Positions 18,291-26,898 of a DNA stretch of 64,000 bases are shown one piece after another. The notes beneath the pieces were generated by a model. That model saw nothing but the letters and a program-made list of their open reading frames with translations. It made no database searches and was not told the DNA's origin. The DNA comes from Pseudomonas capeferrum. Its GTDB lineage: Bacteria > Pseudomonadota > Gammaproteobacteria > Pseudomonadales > Pseudomonadaceae. The number at the start of each line of letters is the position of its first letter. The first letter of the stretch is position 1. Location of the stretch: assembly GCF_000731675.1 (NCBI RefSeq), contig NZ_JMIT01000005.1, forward strand, positions 246,508 through 310,507. The letters run 5' to 3'. The position numbers and the translations under genes are program-made.

Positions 18291-19079
18291 ATGGCCTTGC
18301 TTGAACTGGAGCGCATCAGCGCACAGTACCCCGGCGCCAGCACCCCGGTGCTGGCCGACATCAACCTGAGCCTGGGGCCACGCCAACTGCTGGTGGCCTT
18401 GGGGCCGTCCGGCAGCGGCAAGACTTCGCTGCTCAACCTGATCGCCGGCTTCGTGGCCCCCAGCGGCGGACGCATCAGCCTGGACGGCGTGCCGGTCAAA
18501 GGCCCAGGCGCCGAACGCGGCGTGGTGTTCCAGGACGACGCCTTGCTGCCCTGGCAGAACGTGCTGGGCAACGTCGCCTTCGGCCTTGAGCTGGCCGGCG
18601 TGCCGCGCGCGCAACGTGAAGCCAAGGCCCGCGAGATGCTGGCCCTGGTCGACCTGGAAGGGTTCGCCGAGCGGCGCATCTGGCAATTGTCCGGTGGCCA
18701 GAAGCAGCGTGTGGGCCTTGCCCGCGCGCTGGCGGCCGACCCACGTGTACTGCTGATGGACGAACCGTTCGGCGCACTCGACGCGTTCACCCGCGAGCAG
18801 ATGCAAGAGCTGCTGCTGCAGGTCTGGCAGCGCACCGCCAAGCCGGTGTTCCTGATTACTCACGACATCGAAGAAGCCGTATTCCTCGCCAGCGAGCTGG
18901 TGTTGCTGGCCCCCAATCCCGGCCGTGTGGTCGAGCGCCTGCAACTGGACTTCGGCCAGCGCTATGCCGCTGGCGAGTCGGCCCGGGCGATCAAGTCCGA
19001 CCCACGCTTCATCGAAACCCGCGAGCATGTGCTGGCGCGGGTCTTCTCCCAACGCCAAAGCCTGCAGGAGCGCGCATGA
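18291..19079 (+). CDS. tauB: Taurine ABC transporter, ATP-binding protein
   Basis: A 262-residue ABC ATPase. Walker A is GPSGSGKTS, signature LSGGQKQR, Walker B VLLMDEPFGALD, and the switch histidine is in LITHDIEEA. It drives TauC. The stop overlaps the tauC ATG by 4 bases, giving equal production of the two subunits. Confidence 0.95.
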   Translation: MALLELERISAQYPGASTPVLADINLSLGPRQLLVALGPSGSGKTSLLNLIAGFVAPSGGRISLDGVPVKGPGAERGVVFQDDALLPWQNVLGNVAFGLELAGVPRAQREAKAREMLALVDLEGFAERRIWQLSGGQKQRVGLARALAADPRVLLMDEPFGALDAFTREQMQELLLQVWQRTAKPVFLITHDIEEAVFLASELVLLAPNPGRVVERLQLDFGQRYAAGESARAIKSDPRFIETREHVLARVFSQRQSLQERA

Positions 19080-19915
19080 GCAGCTTGGATCTGCCGGTCA
19101 ACGGCAAGCACGATAGCCACACCCGGCCTGCCGAAAAGACACGCCGCCCGCTTTCCACCCGCTGGATCAGCACCCTGACCCTGGCCAGCCTGCTGCTGGT
19201 CTGGTGGCTGGTGACGGCAGCTGGCTGGATCGAGCCGCTGTTCCTGCCCTCGCCCGGCGACATCCTGGCCAGGGCCTGGACCCTGCTGACCCAAGGCTAC
19301 ATGGATGCCAGCCTGTGGCAGCACCTGGGCGCCAGCCTGGGCCGCATCGGCCTGGCCCTGGTGGCCGCGACCCTGACCGCCATTCCGGTCGGTATCGCCA
19401 TCGGTTACAACCGCGTGGCGCGGGGCATTCTCGACCCGCTGATCGAGTTCTACCGCCCTATCCCGCCGCTGGCCTATCTGCCGCTCATCGTCATCTGGTG
19501 CGGCATTGGCGAGCTGTCGAAAGTGCTGCTGATCTACCTGGCGATCTTCGCCCCGATTGCCATCGCCACCGCTACCGGCGTGCGCACTGTCGACCCGACC
19601 AAGCTGCGCGCCGCGCAGTCGCTGGGCGCCAGCAAGGCGCAGTTGATCCGTCACGTGATCCTGCCCAGCGCATTGCCCGACATCCTCACCGGCATCCGTA
19701 TCGGCCTGGGCGTGGGCTGGTCGACCCTGGTGGCCGCAGAACTGATCGCCGCCACCAGCGGCCTGGGCTTCATGGTGCAGTCGGCGGCGCAGTTCCTGGT
19801 CACCGACGTGGTGGTGCTGGGCATCCTGCTGATCGCCCTGATCGCCTTTGCCCTGGAGATGAGCCTGCGCGCCCTGCAACGCAAACTGGTGCCCTGGCAC
19901 GGGCAAAGCCACTGA
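19076..19915 (+). CDS. tauC: Taurine ABC transporter, permease
   Basis: A 279-residue inner-membrane permease of the SsuC/TauC family with about six hydrophobic segments. The cytoplasmic coupling loop (AAQSLGASKAQLIRHVILPSALP) docks TauB. It starts within the tauB stop codon, and tauD follows after 43 bases. Confidence 0.95.
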   Translation: MSSLDLPVNGKHDSHTRPAEKTRRPLSTRWISTLTLASLLLVWWLVTAAGWIEPLFLPSPGDILARAWTLLTQGYMDASLWQHLGASLGRIGLALVAATLTAIPVGIAIGYNRVARGILDPLIEFYRPIPPLAYLPLIVIWCGIGELSKVLLIYLAIFAPIAIATATGVRTVDPTKLRAAQSLGASKAQLIRHVILPSALPDILTGIRIGLGVGWSTLVAAELIAATSGLGFMVQSAAQFLVTDVVVLGILLIALIAFALEMSLRALQRKLVPWHGQSH

Positions 19916-19958
19916 CCACGCCGGCATTTCGGCGCCCATAGAACAGATCGAGACCGAC

Positions 19959-20792
19959 ATGAGCCTGACCATCACCCCTCTCAGCCCGGCGCTCGGCGCG
20001 CAGATCAGCGGCGTGGACATCAGCCGCGCTATCACCGCCGAGCAGCGCGATGCCATCGAACAGGCGTTGCTCAAGCATCAGGTGCTGTTTTTCCGCGAGC
20101 AACCGCTCAACCCGGAGCAGCAGGCCAGCTTCGCTGCCCGCTTTGGTGACCTGCACATCCACCCGATCTACCCCAACGTGCCCGAAACCCCGCAGGTGCT
20201 GGTACTCGACACGGCGGTCACCGACGTGCGCGACAATGCGGTATGGCACACCGACGTGACCTTTCTGCCGACCCCGGCCCTGGGCGCGGTACTCAGCGCC
20301 AAGCAGCTGCCGGCGTATGGCGGCGACACCCTGTGGGCCAGTGGTATTGCCGCGCTGGAAGCCTTGTCGGCGCCGTTGCGCGCGATGCTCGACGGGCTCA
20401 CCGCTACCCACGACTTCACCAAGTCATTCCCGCTCGAACGGTTTGGCACAACGCCCGAAGACCTGGCGCGCTGGGAGGCGACACGGCGCAACAACCCGCC
20501 GCTGTCGCACCCGGTGATACGCACCCACCCGGTGAGCGGGCGCAAGGCGCTGTTCGTCAACGAGGGGTTCACCACGCGCATCAACGCGTTGAACGAGTAT
20601 GAAAGCGAAGCGTTGCTCAAGCTGCTGTTCGCCCATGCGACACGGCCGGAGTTCAGCATTCGCTGGCGCTGGCAGGAAAATGATGTGGCGTTCTGGGACA
20701 ACCGCGTGACCCAGCATTTTGCGGTGGATGATTACCGGCCTGAGCGGCGGGTGATGCACCGGGCGACGATCCTGGGGGATGCGCCGTTCTGA
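19959..20792 (+). CDS. tauD: Taurine dioxygenase
   Basis: A 277-residue Fe(II)/2-oxoglutarate-dependent dioxygenase that converts taurine to aminoacetaldehyde and sulfite. The iron triad is visible as His97 and Asp99 (VWHTDVTF) and His253 (TQHFAVDDY). Arg264 or Arg268 downstream fits 2-oxoglutarate binding. It differs clearly from the AtsK-type relative at 48535-49440. Last gene of the tau operon. Confidence 0.95.
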   Translation: MSLTITPLSPALGAQISGVDISRAITAEQRDAIEQALLKHQVLFFREQPLNPEQQASFAARFGDLHIHPIYPNVPETPQVLVLDTAVTDVRDNAVWHTDVTFLPTPALGAVLSAKQLPAYGGDTLWASGIAALEALSAPLRAMLDGLTATHDFTKSFPLERFGTTPEDLARWEATRRNNPPLSHPVIRTHPVSGRKALFVNEGFTTRINALNEYESEALLKLLFAHATRPEFSIRWRWQENDVAFWDNRVTQHFAVDDYRPERRVMHRATILGDAPF

Positions 20793-20810
20793 AAATTGAT
20801 GGGGCCTGCA

Positions 20811-20905
20811 CCGGCCTCTTCGCGGGGCAAGTCGGCTCGCCGCACCGCCGCTCCCACAAGTACCCCGCTGCTCTCAGGCATTGTGCGGAATCTGTGGGAG
20901 CGGCC
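20811..20905. repeat. Degenerate REP element pair
   Basis: The left part (20811-20859) matches the putida REP wording CCGGCCTCTTCGCGGG...CGCTCCCACA with an internal change, and an inverted remnant TGTGGGAGCGGC follows at 20893-20904. It fills the gap between the convergent tauD and BCCT transporter genes. Confidence 0.65.
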
Positions 20906-20913
20906 CTTGGGGT

Positions 20914-22917
20914 CTAGCGGACCAGGTGCAGGTACTGCATGTGCCGCTCGTACTGGTCGAGGATGTCGTTGATGATCTGCTCCTTGCTGTAGCCCACCAG
21001 GTCGTAGTTCTGGCTGCCCTCGCTCAGGTGCACCTCCGCCCGGTAATAGCGGCGGTTTTTCAACTCCTGCGTACCCAGCCCACCCAATGCAAACGACGGC
21101 GTGAAATAGCCACGCATCTGCACCTGGTAGATGAACGGTTGCTCTTCACCATGGCCGATCTTCAGGCTGACGTTGTCATGGCTGGGGTCGTCCTGGGTAA
21201 TCAGCACCAGGCCCTTCTGCTCGAACACTTCACGCACATCGGCAATCGCCGGGCGCACCACGTCGTCCATGAAGCGGTACACCTCATCACGCGACGGAAA
21301 GTGCACCGCCTGGCTCAGGCGCTGACGCCAGCCACCACGCCCGCGGCGTGACTGGGCGAACGGGGCCAACGAATGCATCTGCGCGATCTGCCGCTGGGAC
21401 TCCAGGTAGAACGCCTTGTGCAGCCCCCACATCATGCACAGCAAGATCAGCGAGAACGGCAGCGAGGTCAGCACCACCGCCGACTTCAGCGAATCGATGC
21501 TGCCGGCAAACAGCAGTGCGCTGGTGATCAGCGCGGTCATCGCACCCCAGAAGATCCGCAACCAGTTAGGCCCGTCTTCATCCGGGTCACCGCCCTTGGC
21601 CGACAAGGTCGACAACACCACGGTGCCCGAGTCGGCCGAAGTGACGAAGAACACGAAACTGATGAACACCGTCGTCGCGATCACCGCCTTGCTCCAGGGA
21701 TACGTTTCCAGCAGCAGGTACAGGCTCATCGACGGGTTATCCAGGGCAGACTGGCCAAGCGCGGTCATGCCGTGGTTGATGACCTGGTCCAGGGCGCTGT
21801 TGCCGAAGATCGACATCCACGCCAGGGTGAAGCCCAGGGGGATCAGCAACACGCCGAAGACGAATTCGCGGATGGTGCGGCCACGCGAGATGCGCGCAAT
21901 GAACAAGCCCACGAAGGGCGCCCAGGCAATCCACCAGGCCCAGTAGAACACCGTCCAGCCGCCCAGCCAGTCGCGGTTTTCACCGTAGGCATAGACGTCG
22001 AAGCTCTTGCGTGGCAAGGCGCCGAGGTAATCACCCAGGTTCTGGATGAGCGTATTGAACAGGTGCTGGGTGGGGCCGGCGAACAGCACGAACAGCAGCA
22101 GGGCGCAGGCCAGGAACAGGTTGATGTCGCTCATCACCCGCACGCCCTTCTCCACCCCGGCGACCGCCACGGCCACCGCCGCACCCATCATCAAGGTGAT
22201 CAGGGCCACCTGCACCCACTGGCTGTGGCTGATACCGAACAGGTAGTCGAGGCCGGCGTTCAGGTGCAACACGCCAAAGCCCATGTCGGCGCCCAGGCCA
22301 AACACCGTGGCAATGATGCCGAAGCCGTCCACCGCGTAGCCGATCGGCCCGTTGATACGTTTGCCGATCAGCGGGTACAGCGCCGAGCGCAGGGCCAGTG
22401 GCAGGTTATGCCGGTAGGCGAAGTAGGCCAGTGCCATGCCGACGAAGGCAAACACACCCCAGCCGTGCAGGCCCCAGTGCAGGAACAGGATCTGCATCGC
22501 CTGGCGCCCGGCCTCTGCCGTGCCCGCTTCGCCCTGGGGCGGCTGCAGCATGTGGGTCAGGGGTTCGGACACGCAGAAGAAGAACAGCGTGATGCTGATG
22601 CCGGCGGCAAACAGCATGCCGGCCCAGGACAGGTAGCTGAACTCGGGTTCGTCGTGGTCGGCACCGAGTTTGATCTTGCCGTAGCCGGACAAGGCGGTGA
22701 CCACCACGAAGACCAGGTACAGCGTCATCGCCAGCATGTAGTACCAGCCGACCGTGTTGGCCGCCCAGTTCTGCGCCGCCAGCAACCAGTCGCCGGCAGC
22801 TTGCGGGTTGATGATGACCACCAGGCCGAAGAGAAGGATGAAGCTTGCCGCGAAATAGAACACCGGGGGGTTCATGCGGATCTTGCCATTGGCAAGGGAT
22901 GGGTTCGGTGCACTCAT
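20914..22917 (-). CDS. BCCT-family (choline/betaine/carnitine) transporter
   Basis: A 667-residue sodium- or proton-coupled transporter with about 12 membrane helices and a long hydrophilic C-terminal domain (last 150 or so residues), as in BetT-type choline carriers. The family signature is visible (FYWAWWIAWAPFVGLFIARISRGR). I chose the ATG at 22917, with GAGGTG upstream; a frame reaching 23022 adds 35 non-membrane residues and no good site. The substrate is inferred as a quaternary ammonium compound; given its neighbours, a sulfur-containing analogue such as a sulfobetaine or DMSP is also possible. Confidence 0.88.
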   Translation of the reverse strand: MSAPNPSLANGKIRMNPPVFYFAASFILLFGLVVIINPQAAGDWLLAAQNWAANTVGWYYMLAMTLYLVFVVVTALSGYGKIKLGADHDEPEFSYLSWAGMLFAAGISITLFFFCVSEPLTHMLQPPQGEAGTAEAGRQAMQILFLHWGLHGWGVFAFVGMALAYFAYRHNLPLALRSALYPLIGKRINGPIGYAVDGFGIIATVFGLGADMGFGVLHLNAGLDYLFGISHSQWVQVALITLMMGAAVAVAVAGVEKGVRVMSDINLFLACALLLFVLFAGPTQHLFNTLIQNLGDYLGALPRKSFDVYAYGENRDWLGGWTVFYWAWWIAWAPFVGLFIARISRGRTIREFVFGVLLIPLGFTLAWMSIFGNSALDQVINHGMTALGQSALDNPSMSLYLLLETYPWSKAVIATTVFISFVFFVTSADSGTVVLSTLSAKGGDPDEDGPNWLRIFWGAMTALITSALLFAGSIDSLKSAVVLTSLPFSLILLCMMWGLHKAFYLESQRQIAQMHSLAPFAQSRRGRGGWRQRLSQAVHFPSRDEVYRFMDDVVRPAIADVREVFEQKGLVLITQDDPSHDNVSLKIGHGEEQPFIYQVQMRGYFTPSFALGGLGTQELKNRRYYRAEVHLSEGSQNYDLVGYSKEQIINDILDQYERHMQYLHLVR

Positions 22918-23087
22918 CGGGCATGCACCTCGTCGAGTGACGAAAGGTTCGGAATGAACGGGTTCAGCAAAGGAATCCTCCTGTTGAACACCGGCAGCGG
23001 ACCAGCGTTTATCATTGAACAAGCGTTCAAGTTAAACATGGATCGGGATTTGATGCGAACCGGGGTGCTGATCGGTTTATGCCTGTA

Positions 23088-23186
23088 CCGTCCCTTTCGC
23101 GGGGCAAGCCCGCTCCCACAGGTGCCCCACCAGACCCGAGATTGGGGGGCTCATGTGGGGGCGGGCTGGCCCCGCGAAAGGGACGG
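23088..23186. repeat. REP doublet (inverted pair)
   Basis: Two putida-type REP units face each other. The left arm 23088-23120 (begins CCGTCCCTTTCGCGGGG) and right arm 23154-23186 (ends CCCCGCGAAAGGGACGG) are near-perfect inverted copies of about 33 bases, separated by 33 bases. The pair lies between epsC and the BCCT gene, both on the minus strand. Confidence 0.85.
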
Positions 23187-23208
23187 CCAAGACCGTAGAT
23201 AGCTTAGG

Positions 23209-24141
23209 TCAGTTCTTGTCCTGGCAATCGAGCTGCAGGTTCGCCTGGGTAATGTTGCTCTCGGCCGGCACGCTGCGGGTCAGCCACACGTTACCGCCAA
23301 TGGTCGAGCCCTTGCCGATGGTAATGCGCCCCAGGATCGTCGCCCCCGCATAGATCACCACATCGTCCTCGACGATGGGGTGGCGCGGCAGGCCTTTGTG
23401 CAGCGTCCCCGACTCATCGCTGGGGAAGCGTTTGGCGCCCAGGGTGACTGCCTGGTAGATACGCACACGCTCGCCGATGATGGCCGTCTCGCCAATCACC
23501 ACCCCAGTGCCATGGTCGATGAAGAAGCTCGGCCCGATCTGCGCCCCGGGGTGGATGTCGATACCGGTTGCCGAATGCGCCAGCTCCGAACTGATACGGG
23601 CCAGCAGCGGCAGGCCCGCCTGGTACAGATGGTGCGCCAAACGGTGATGGATGATCGCCAGAATGCCGGGGTAGCACAGCAGCACTTCGTCAACACTGCG
23701 CGCCGCCGGGTCGCCGTGGTAGGCGGCCAGCACGTCGGTGTCGAGCAGCACGCGCAAGTTGGGCAACGCCGCGGCAAAGGCCTGGATCAGGCGCAGGGCC
23801 TGGGCATCGACGGCTGCCAGGTCGCCCTGGCTTTGCCGGGCGGCGTAGCGCAGCTCCAGGCGGGCCTGGGCCAGTAACGCGGTCAAGGCGGCGTCCAGGG
23901 TGTGGCCTACGTAGAAATCCTCGCTCTCTTCACGCAGGTCAACCGGCCCCAGCCGCATGGGGAACAGCGCCCCGCACAACTGTTCGAGGACTTGCCGCAT
24001 GGCCTCGCGAGAAGGCAGTTCGCGCCCACCCTGCTCGCCAATGCTGCGGCCATTGCGGCTGCGCCACTGCTCGCGGGCGCTGCGCAAACCACTGACGATG
24101 CTGTGCAGCTGCCAATGGGCGGATGTTGGTTGTTCGCTCAC
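23209..24141 (-). CDS. epsC: Serine O-acetyltransferase EpsC
   Basis: A 310-residue enzyme making O-acetylserine, the carbon acceptor for sulfide in cysteine synthesis. The C-terminal half is a left-handed beta helix of hexapeptide repeats. It includes GIDIHPGAQIGPSFFIDHGTG with the catalytic histidine region and GETAIIGERVRIYQAVTLGAK. The N-terminal helical half is longer than in short CysE forms. It begins with GTG at 24141, preceded by AGGAG. Its place among sulfur-uptake genes fits a role in capturing scavenged sulfur. Confidence 0.92.
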   Translation of the reverse strand: MSEQPTSAHWQLHSIVSGLRSAREQWRSRNGRSIGEQGGRELPSREAMRQVLEQLCGALFPMRLGPVDLREESEDFYVGHTLDAALTALLAQARLELRYAARQSQGDLAAVDAQALRLIQAFAAALPNLRVLLDTDVLAAYHGDPAARSVDEVLLCYPGILAIIHHRLAHHLYQAGLPLLARISSELAHSATGIDIHPGAQIGPSFFIDHGTGVVIGETAIIGERVRIYQAVTLGAKRFPSDESGTLHKGLPRHPIVEDDVVIYAGATILGRITIGKGSTIGGNVWLTRSVPAESNITQANLQLDCQDKN

Positions 24142-24412
24142 GGTGTTCTCCTGCCTGGGGCCAATCTGTCGTTATGCAAACCACTCTACGGCAAATCCAT
24201 CCCTTGGAAAAAACAACGCTTTATTCCCTCCTGCGCTAAGTAGGGCATAAGCCGCGATGACGGCGCCAGCATCCTGGCCTAACCTCAAAGCTGACTTACA
24301 TCGACAGAAAAACAAAAAAGGAATAATAAGATAATTTTTTATTATTTCCTGGCCTAAGCGGCCAACTCTATAGTCGCCACCCACCACTTCCACAACAAGC
24401 GCGGGGCCTGAC
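24142..24412. promoter_or_regulatory. Divergent epsC/tcyJ control region
   Basis: These 271 bases contain no gene. The centre (about 24295-24350) is strongly AT-rich and includes GGAATAA at 24320-24326 followed by an A/T tract, like the ssuE leader. It probably holds the promoter of the cystine transporter and perhaps that of epsC. Confidence 0.5.
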
Positions 24413-25207
24413 ATGTCGAAATTCGCCAAACCGCTACTCAACGCCAGCCTGGCCATCCTGCTGGGTGCCGGCCTGCTCAGCCAGGCGTTCGCAGGCGAGC
24501 AGTTGAAGACCATCCAGGAAAAGGGCGTGATCAACGTCGGCCTGGAAGGCACCTACCCGCCCTTCAGCTTCCAGGACGAAAACGGCAAGCTGAGCGGCTT
24601 CGAAGTCGAGCTTTCCGAGCTGCTGGCCAAGGAGCTGGGGGTCAAGGCCAAGGTTCAACCGACCAAATGGGATGGCATCCTCGCGGCACTGGAGTCCAAG
24701 CGGCTGGATGTGGTGATCAACCAGGTGACCATTTCCGAAGAGCGCAAGAAGAAGTACGACTTCTCCGAGCCCTACACCGTCTCTGGCATTCAGGCGCTGA
24801 TCCTGAAGAAGAAGGCCGCACAGCTGAACATCAAGACCGCGCAGGACCTGGCAGGCAAGAAGGTCGGCGTGGGCCTGGGCACCAACTACGAACAATGGGT
24901 GAAGCAGGACGTGCCGAAAGCGGACGTGCGCACCTACGAGGATGACCCGAGCAAGTTCGCCGACCTGCGCAACGGCCGCATCGACGCCATCCTGATCGAC
25001 CGCCTGGCCGCGTTGGAATACGCGCAAAAAGCCAAGGACACGGAACTGGCCGGTGACGCCTTCTCGCGTCTGGAAAGCGGCGTGGCCCTGCGCAAGGGCG
25101 AGCCTGAACTGCTGGCGGCAATCAACAAGGCCATCGACAAGCTCAAAGCCGACGGCACGTTGGCCAAGCTGTCGGAAAAATACTTCGGTGCTGATGTCAC
25201 CAAATGA
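24413..25207 (+). CDS. tcyJ: Cystine-type ABC transporter, periplasmic binding protein
   Basis: A 264-residue family 3 amino-acid-binding protein. A signal peptide ending AFA-GEQ is followed by GVINVGLEGTYPPFSFQDENG, the ligand-domain start shared with FliY/TcyJ. It binds cystine or a related sulfur amino acid in the periplasm. It heads a three-gene operon whose stop overlaps the permease ATG by 4 bases. The substrate assignment rests on family wording and the sulfur context. Confidence 0.88.
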   Translation: MSKFAKPLLNASLAILLGAGLLSQAFAGEQLKTIQEKGVINVGLEGTYPPFSFQDENGKLSGFEVELSELLAKELGVKAKVQPTKWDGILAALESKRLDVVINQVTISEERKKKYDFSEPYTVSGIQALILKKKAAQLNIKTAQDLAGKKVGVGLGTNYEQWVKQDVPKADVRTYEDDPSKFADLRNGRIDAILIDRLAALEYAQKAKDTELAGDAFSRLESGVALRKGEPELLAAINKAIDKLKADGTLAKLSEKYFGADVTK

Positions 25208-25872
25208 TCGCTGAAAGCCTGCAACTCGTTGTCGATTCCACGCCCTTCCTGCTGAAGGGCGCGGGTTATACGGTGCTGCTCAGTGTCGGCGGCATGTTCT
25301 TCGGCCTGGTGCTGGGCTTTGCCCTGGCCCTGATGCGGCTGTCGAAGATCCTGCCGCTGGACTGGCTGGCACGCATCTACGTGTCGTTCTTCCGAGGCAC
25401 GCCGCTGCTGGTGCAGCTGTTCGTGATCTACTTCGGCATGCCGCAGATCGGTATCGAACTCGACCCGATCCCGGCCTCGCTGATCGGCCTGTCGCTGAAC
25501 ATGGCCGCCTATATCTGCGAAATCCTGCGGGCGGCGATTTCCTCGATCGACCGTGGCCAGTGGGAGGCCGCCGCCAGCATTGGCATGACCCGCACCCAGG
25601 CCATGCGCCGGGCAATCCTGCCGCAGGCTTTACGCACAGCCTTGCCGCCGCTGGGCAACAGCTTCATCTCGCTGGTCAAGGACACTGCCCTGGCGGCGAC
25701 TATTCAGGTGCCCGAGCTGTTCCGCCAGGCCCAGCTGATTACTGCGCGCACCTTCGAAGTCTTCACCATGTACCTGGCTGTGGCCGTTATCTACTGGATA
25801 CTCTGCAGTATCCTCGCGCACTTCCAGAACCGCATGGAAGCGCGGGTCAACCAACATGACCAGGAGCACTGA
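25204..25872 (+). CDS. tcyL: Cystine-type ABC transporter, permease
   Basis: A 222-residue HisM/YecS-type permease with about five hydrophobic segments. The family sequence SFFRGTPLLVQLFVIYFGMPQIG and the coupling loop EAAASIGMTRTQAMRRAILPQALR are both visible. It starts inside the tcyJ stop and ends 2 bases before the ATPase gene. Confidence 0.92.
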   Translation: MIAESLQLVVDSTPFLLKGAGYTVLLSVGGMFFGLVLGFALALMRLSKILPLDWLARIYVSFFRGTPLLVQLFVIYFGMPQIGIELDPIPASLIGLSLNMAAYICEILRAAISSIDRGQWEAAASIGMTRTQAMRRAILPQALRTALPPLGNSFISLVKDTALAATIQVPELFRQAQLITARTFEVFTMYLAVAVIYWILCSILAHFQNRMEARVNQHDQEH

Positions 25873-25874
25873 GC

Positions 25875-26633
25875 ATGATCGTAGTCAAGGGCCTGTCCAA
25901 GCAGTTCAAGGGCCAGACCGTGCTCAACGGCATCGACCTTACCGTGCAGCCAGGCGAAGTGGTCGCCATCATCGGCCCCAGCGGCTCTGGCAAGACCACC
26001 TTCCTGCGCTGCCTGAACCTGCTGGAAACCCCCGACGCGGGGCAGATCCAGATCGGCGCCATCAGCATCGATGCCAATCGCCCGCTGGGCGGTCAGCAAA
26101 GTGCGATCCGCCGGTTGCGTCAGCAGGCCGGGTTCGTGTTCCAGAACTTCAACCTGTTCCCGCACCGCACTGCCCTGGAGAACGTGATCGAGGGGCCGGT
26201 GATCGTCAAGAAAACGCCCCGCGACCAAGCCGTGGCGCTGGGGCGTAAGCTGTTGGCCAAGGTCGGCCTGGCGGGCAAGGAAGACGCCTACCCCCGGCGC
26301 CTGTCCGGTGGCCAGCAGCAGCGGGTAGCCATTGCCCGTGCCCTGGCCATGGAGCCTGAGGTGATCCTGTTCGACGAACCCACCTCGGCGCTCGACCCCG
26401 AGCTGGTCGGTGAAGTGCTCGCCACCATCCGCGGCCTCGCCGAAGAGAAGCGCACCATGATCATCGTCACCCACGAGATGGGCTTTGCGCGGGATGTGGC
26501 GAACCGAGTGATCTTCTTCGACAAGGGGGTGATCGTCGAGCAGGGCGAGGCCAAGGCGTTGTTTGCCGCGCCCAAGGAAGAACGTACTCGGCAGTTCTTG
26601 CGCAAGTTTCTCGGTACTGCGGCTTCCGAGTAA
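25875..26633 (+). CDS. tcyN: Cystine-type ABC transporter, ATP-binding protein
   Basis: A 252-residue polar-amino-acid ABC ATPase. Walker A is GPSGSGKTT, signature LSGGQQQR, Walker B VILFDEPTSALD, switch histidine in IVTHEMGFA. The FQNFNLFPHRTALENV stretch is typical of the amino-acid (GlnQ/YecC) group. Last gene of the operon; a REP element follows 7 bases later. Confidence 0.93.
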   Translation: MIVVKGLSKQFKGQTVLNGIDLTVQPGEVVAIIGPSGSGKTTFLRCLNLLETPDAGQIQIGAISIDANRPLGGQQSAIRRLRQQAGFVFQNFNLFPHRTALENVIEGPVIVKKTPRDQAVALGRKLLAKVGLAGKEDAYPRRLSGGQQQRVAIARALAMEPEVILFDEPTSALDPELVGEVLATIRGLAEEKRTMIIVTHEMGFARDVANRVIFFDKGVIVEQGEAKALFAAPKEERTRQFLRKFLGTAASE

Positions 26634-26640
26634 GCCTGCA

Positions 26641-26676
26641 CCGGCCTCTTCGCGGGTTTGCCCGCGATAGGGCCGG
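26641..26676. repeat. Single REP element
   Basis: CCGGCC at 26641-26646 pairs with GGCCGG at 26671-26676, and inner arms CGCGGG/CCCGCG surround a short loop. This is the standard putida REP hairpin, located directly after the cystine transporter operon. Confidence 0.8.
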
Positions 26677-26898
26677 CACACCCGCTGCACATCTCGACTT
26701 CTATATATATTCCAAAAGGTTAGTTCATAATCTTTTAATAAGCCATTAGGGTATATACACCGGACCACCGGACCAGCAAACGTCTGTCGCCATCAGCTGA
26801 AGCGACACAACTACTTTTGTGAGGTTAGGAATGGTCAGGATCACAATCACCCCAGTGCGTATCGCCAGGGCATTGAGTGCAGCCAAGGAGCGGTACTG
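26677..26898 (+). promoter_or_regulatory. sfnB-met operon promoter region
   Basis: This is a gene-free leader of 222 bases. The part at 26700-26760 is AT-rich (TATATATATTCC, TTCATAATCTTTTAATAAG) and stands out against the GC-rich surroundings, consistent with a sulfur-starvation promoter. An AAGGAG site at 26885-26890 precedes the first gene. Confidence 0.45.

Noticed and set aside
22918..23022. Thirty-five extra residues on the BCCT transporter
   Set aside because: They have no membrane character or good ribosome binding site, while the ATG at 22917 follows GAGGTG.
23088..23186. CRISPR array
   Set aside because: Only two inverted units are present with no regular spacing; they are REP palindromes.
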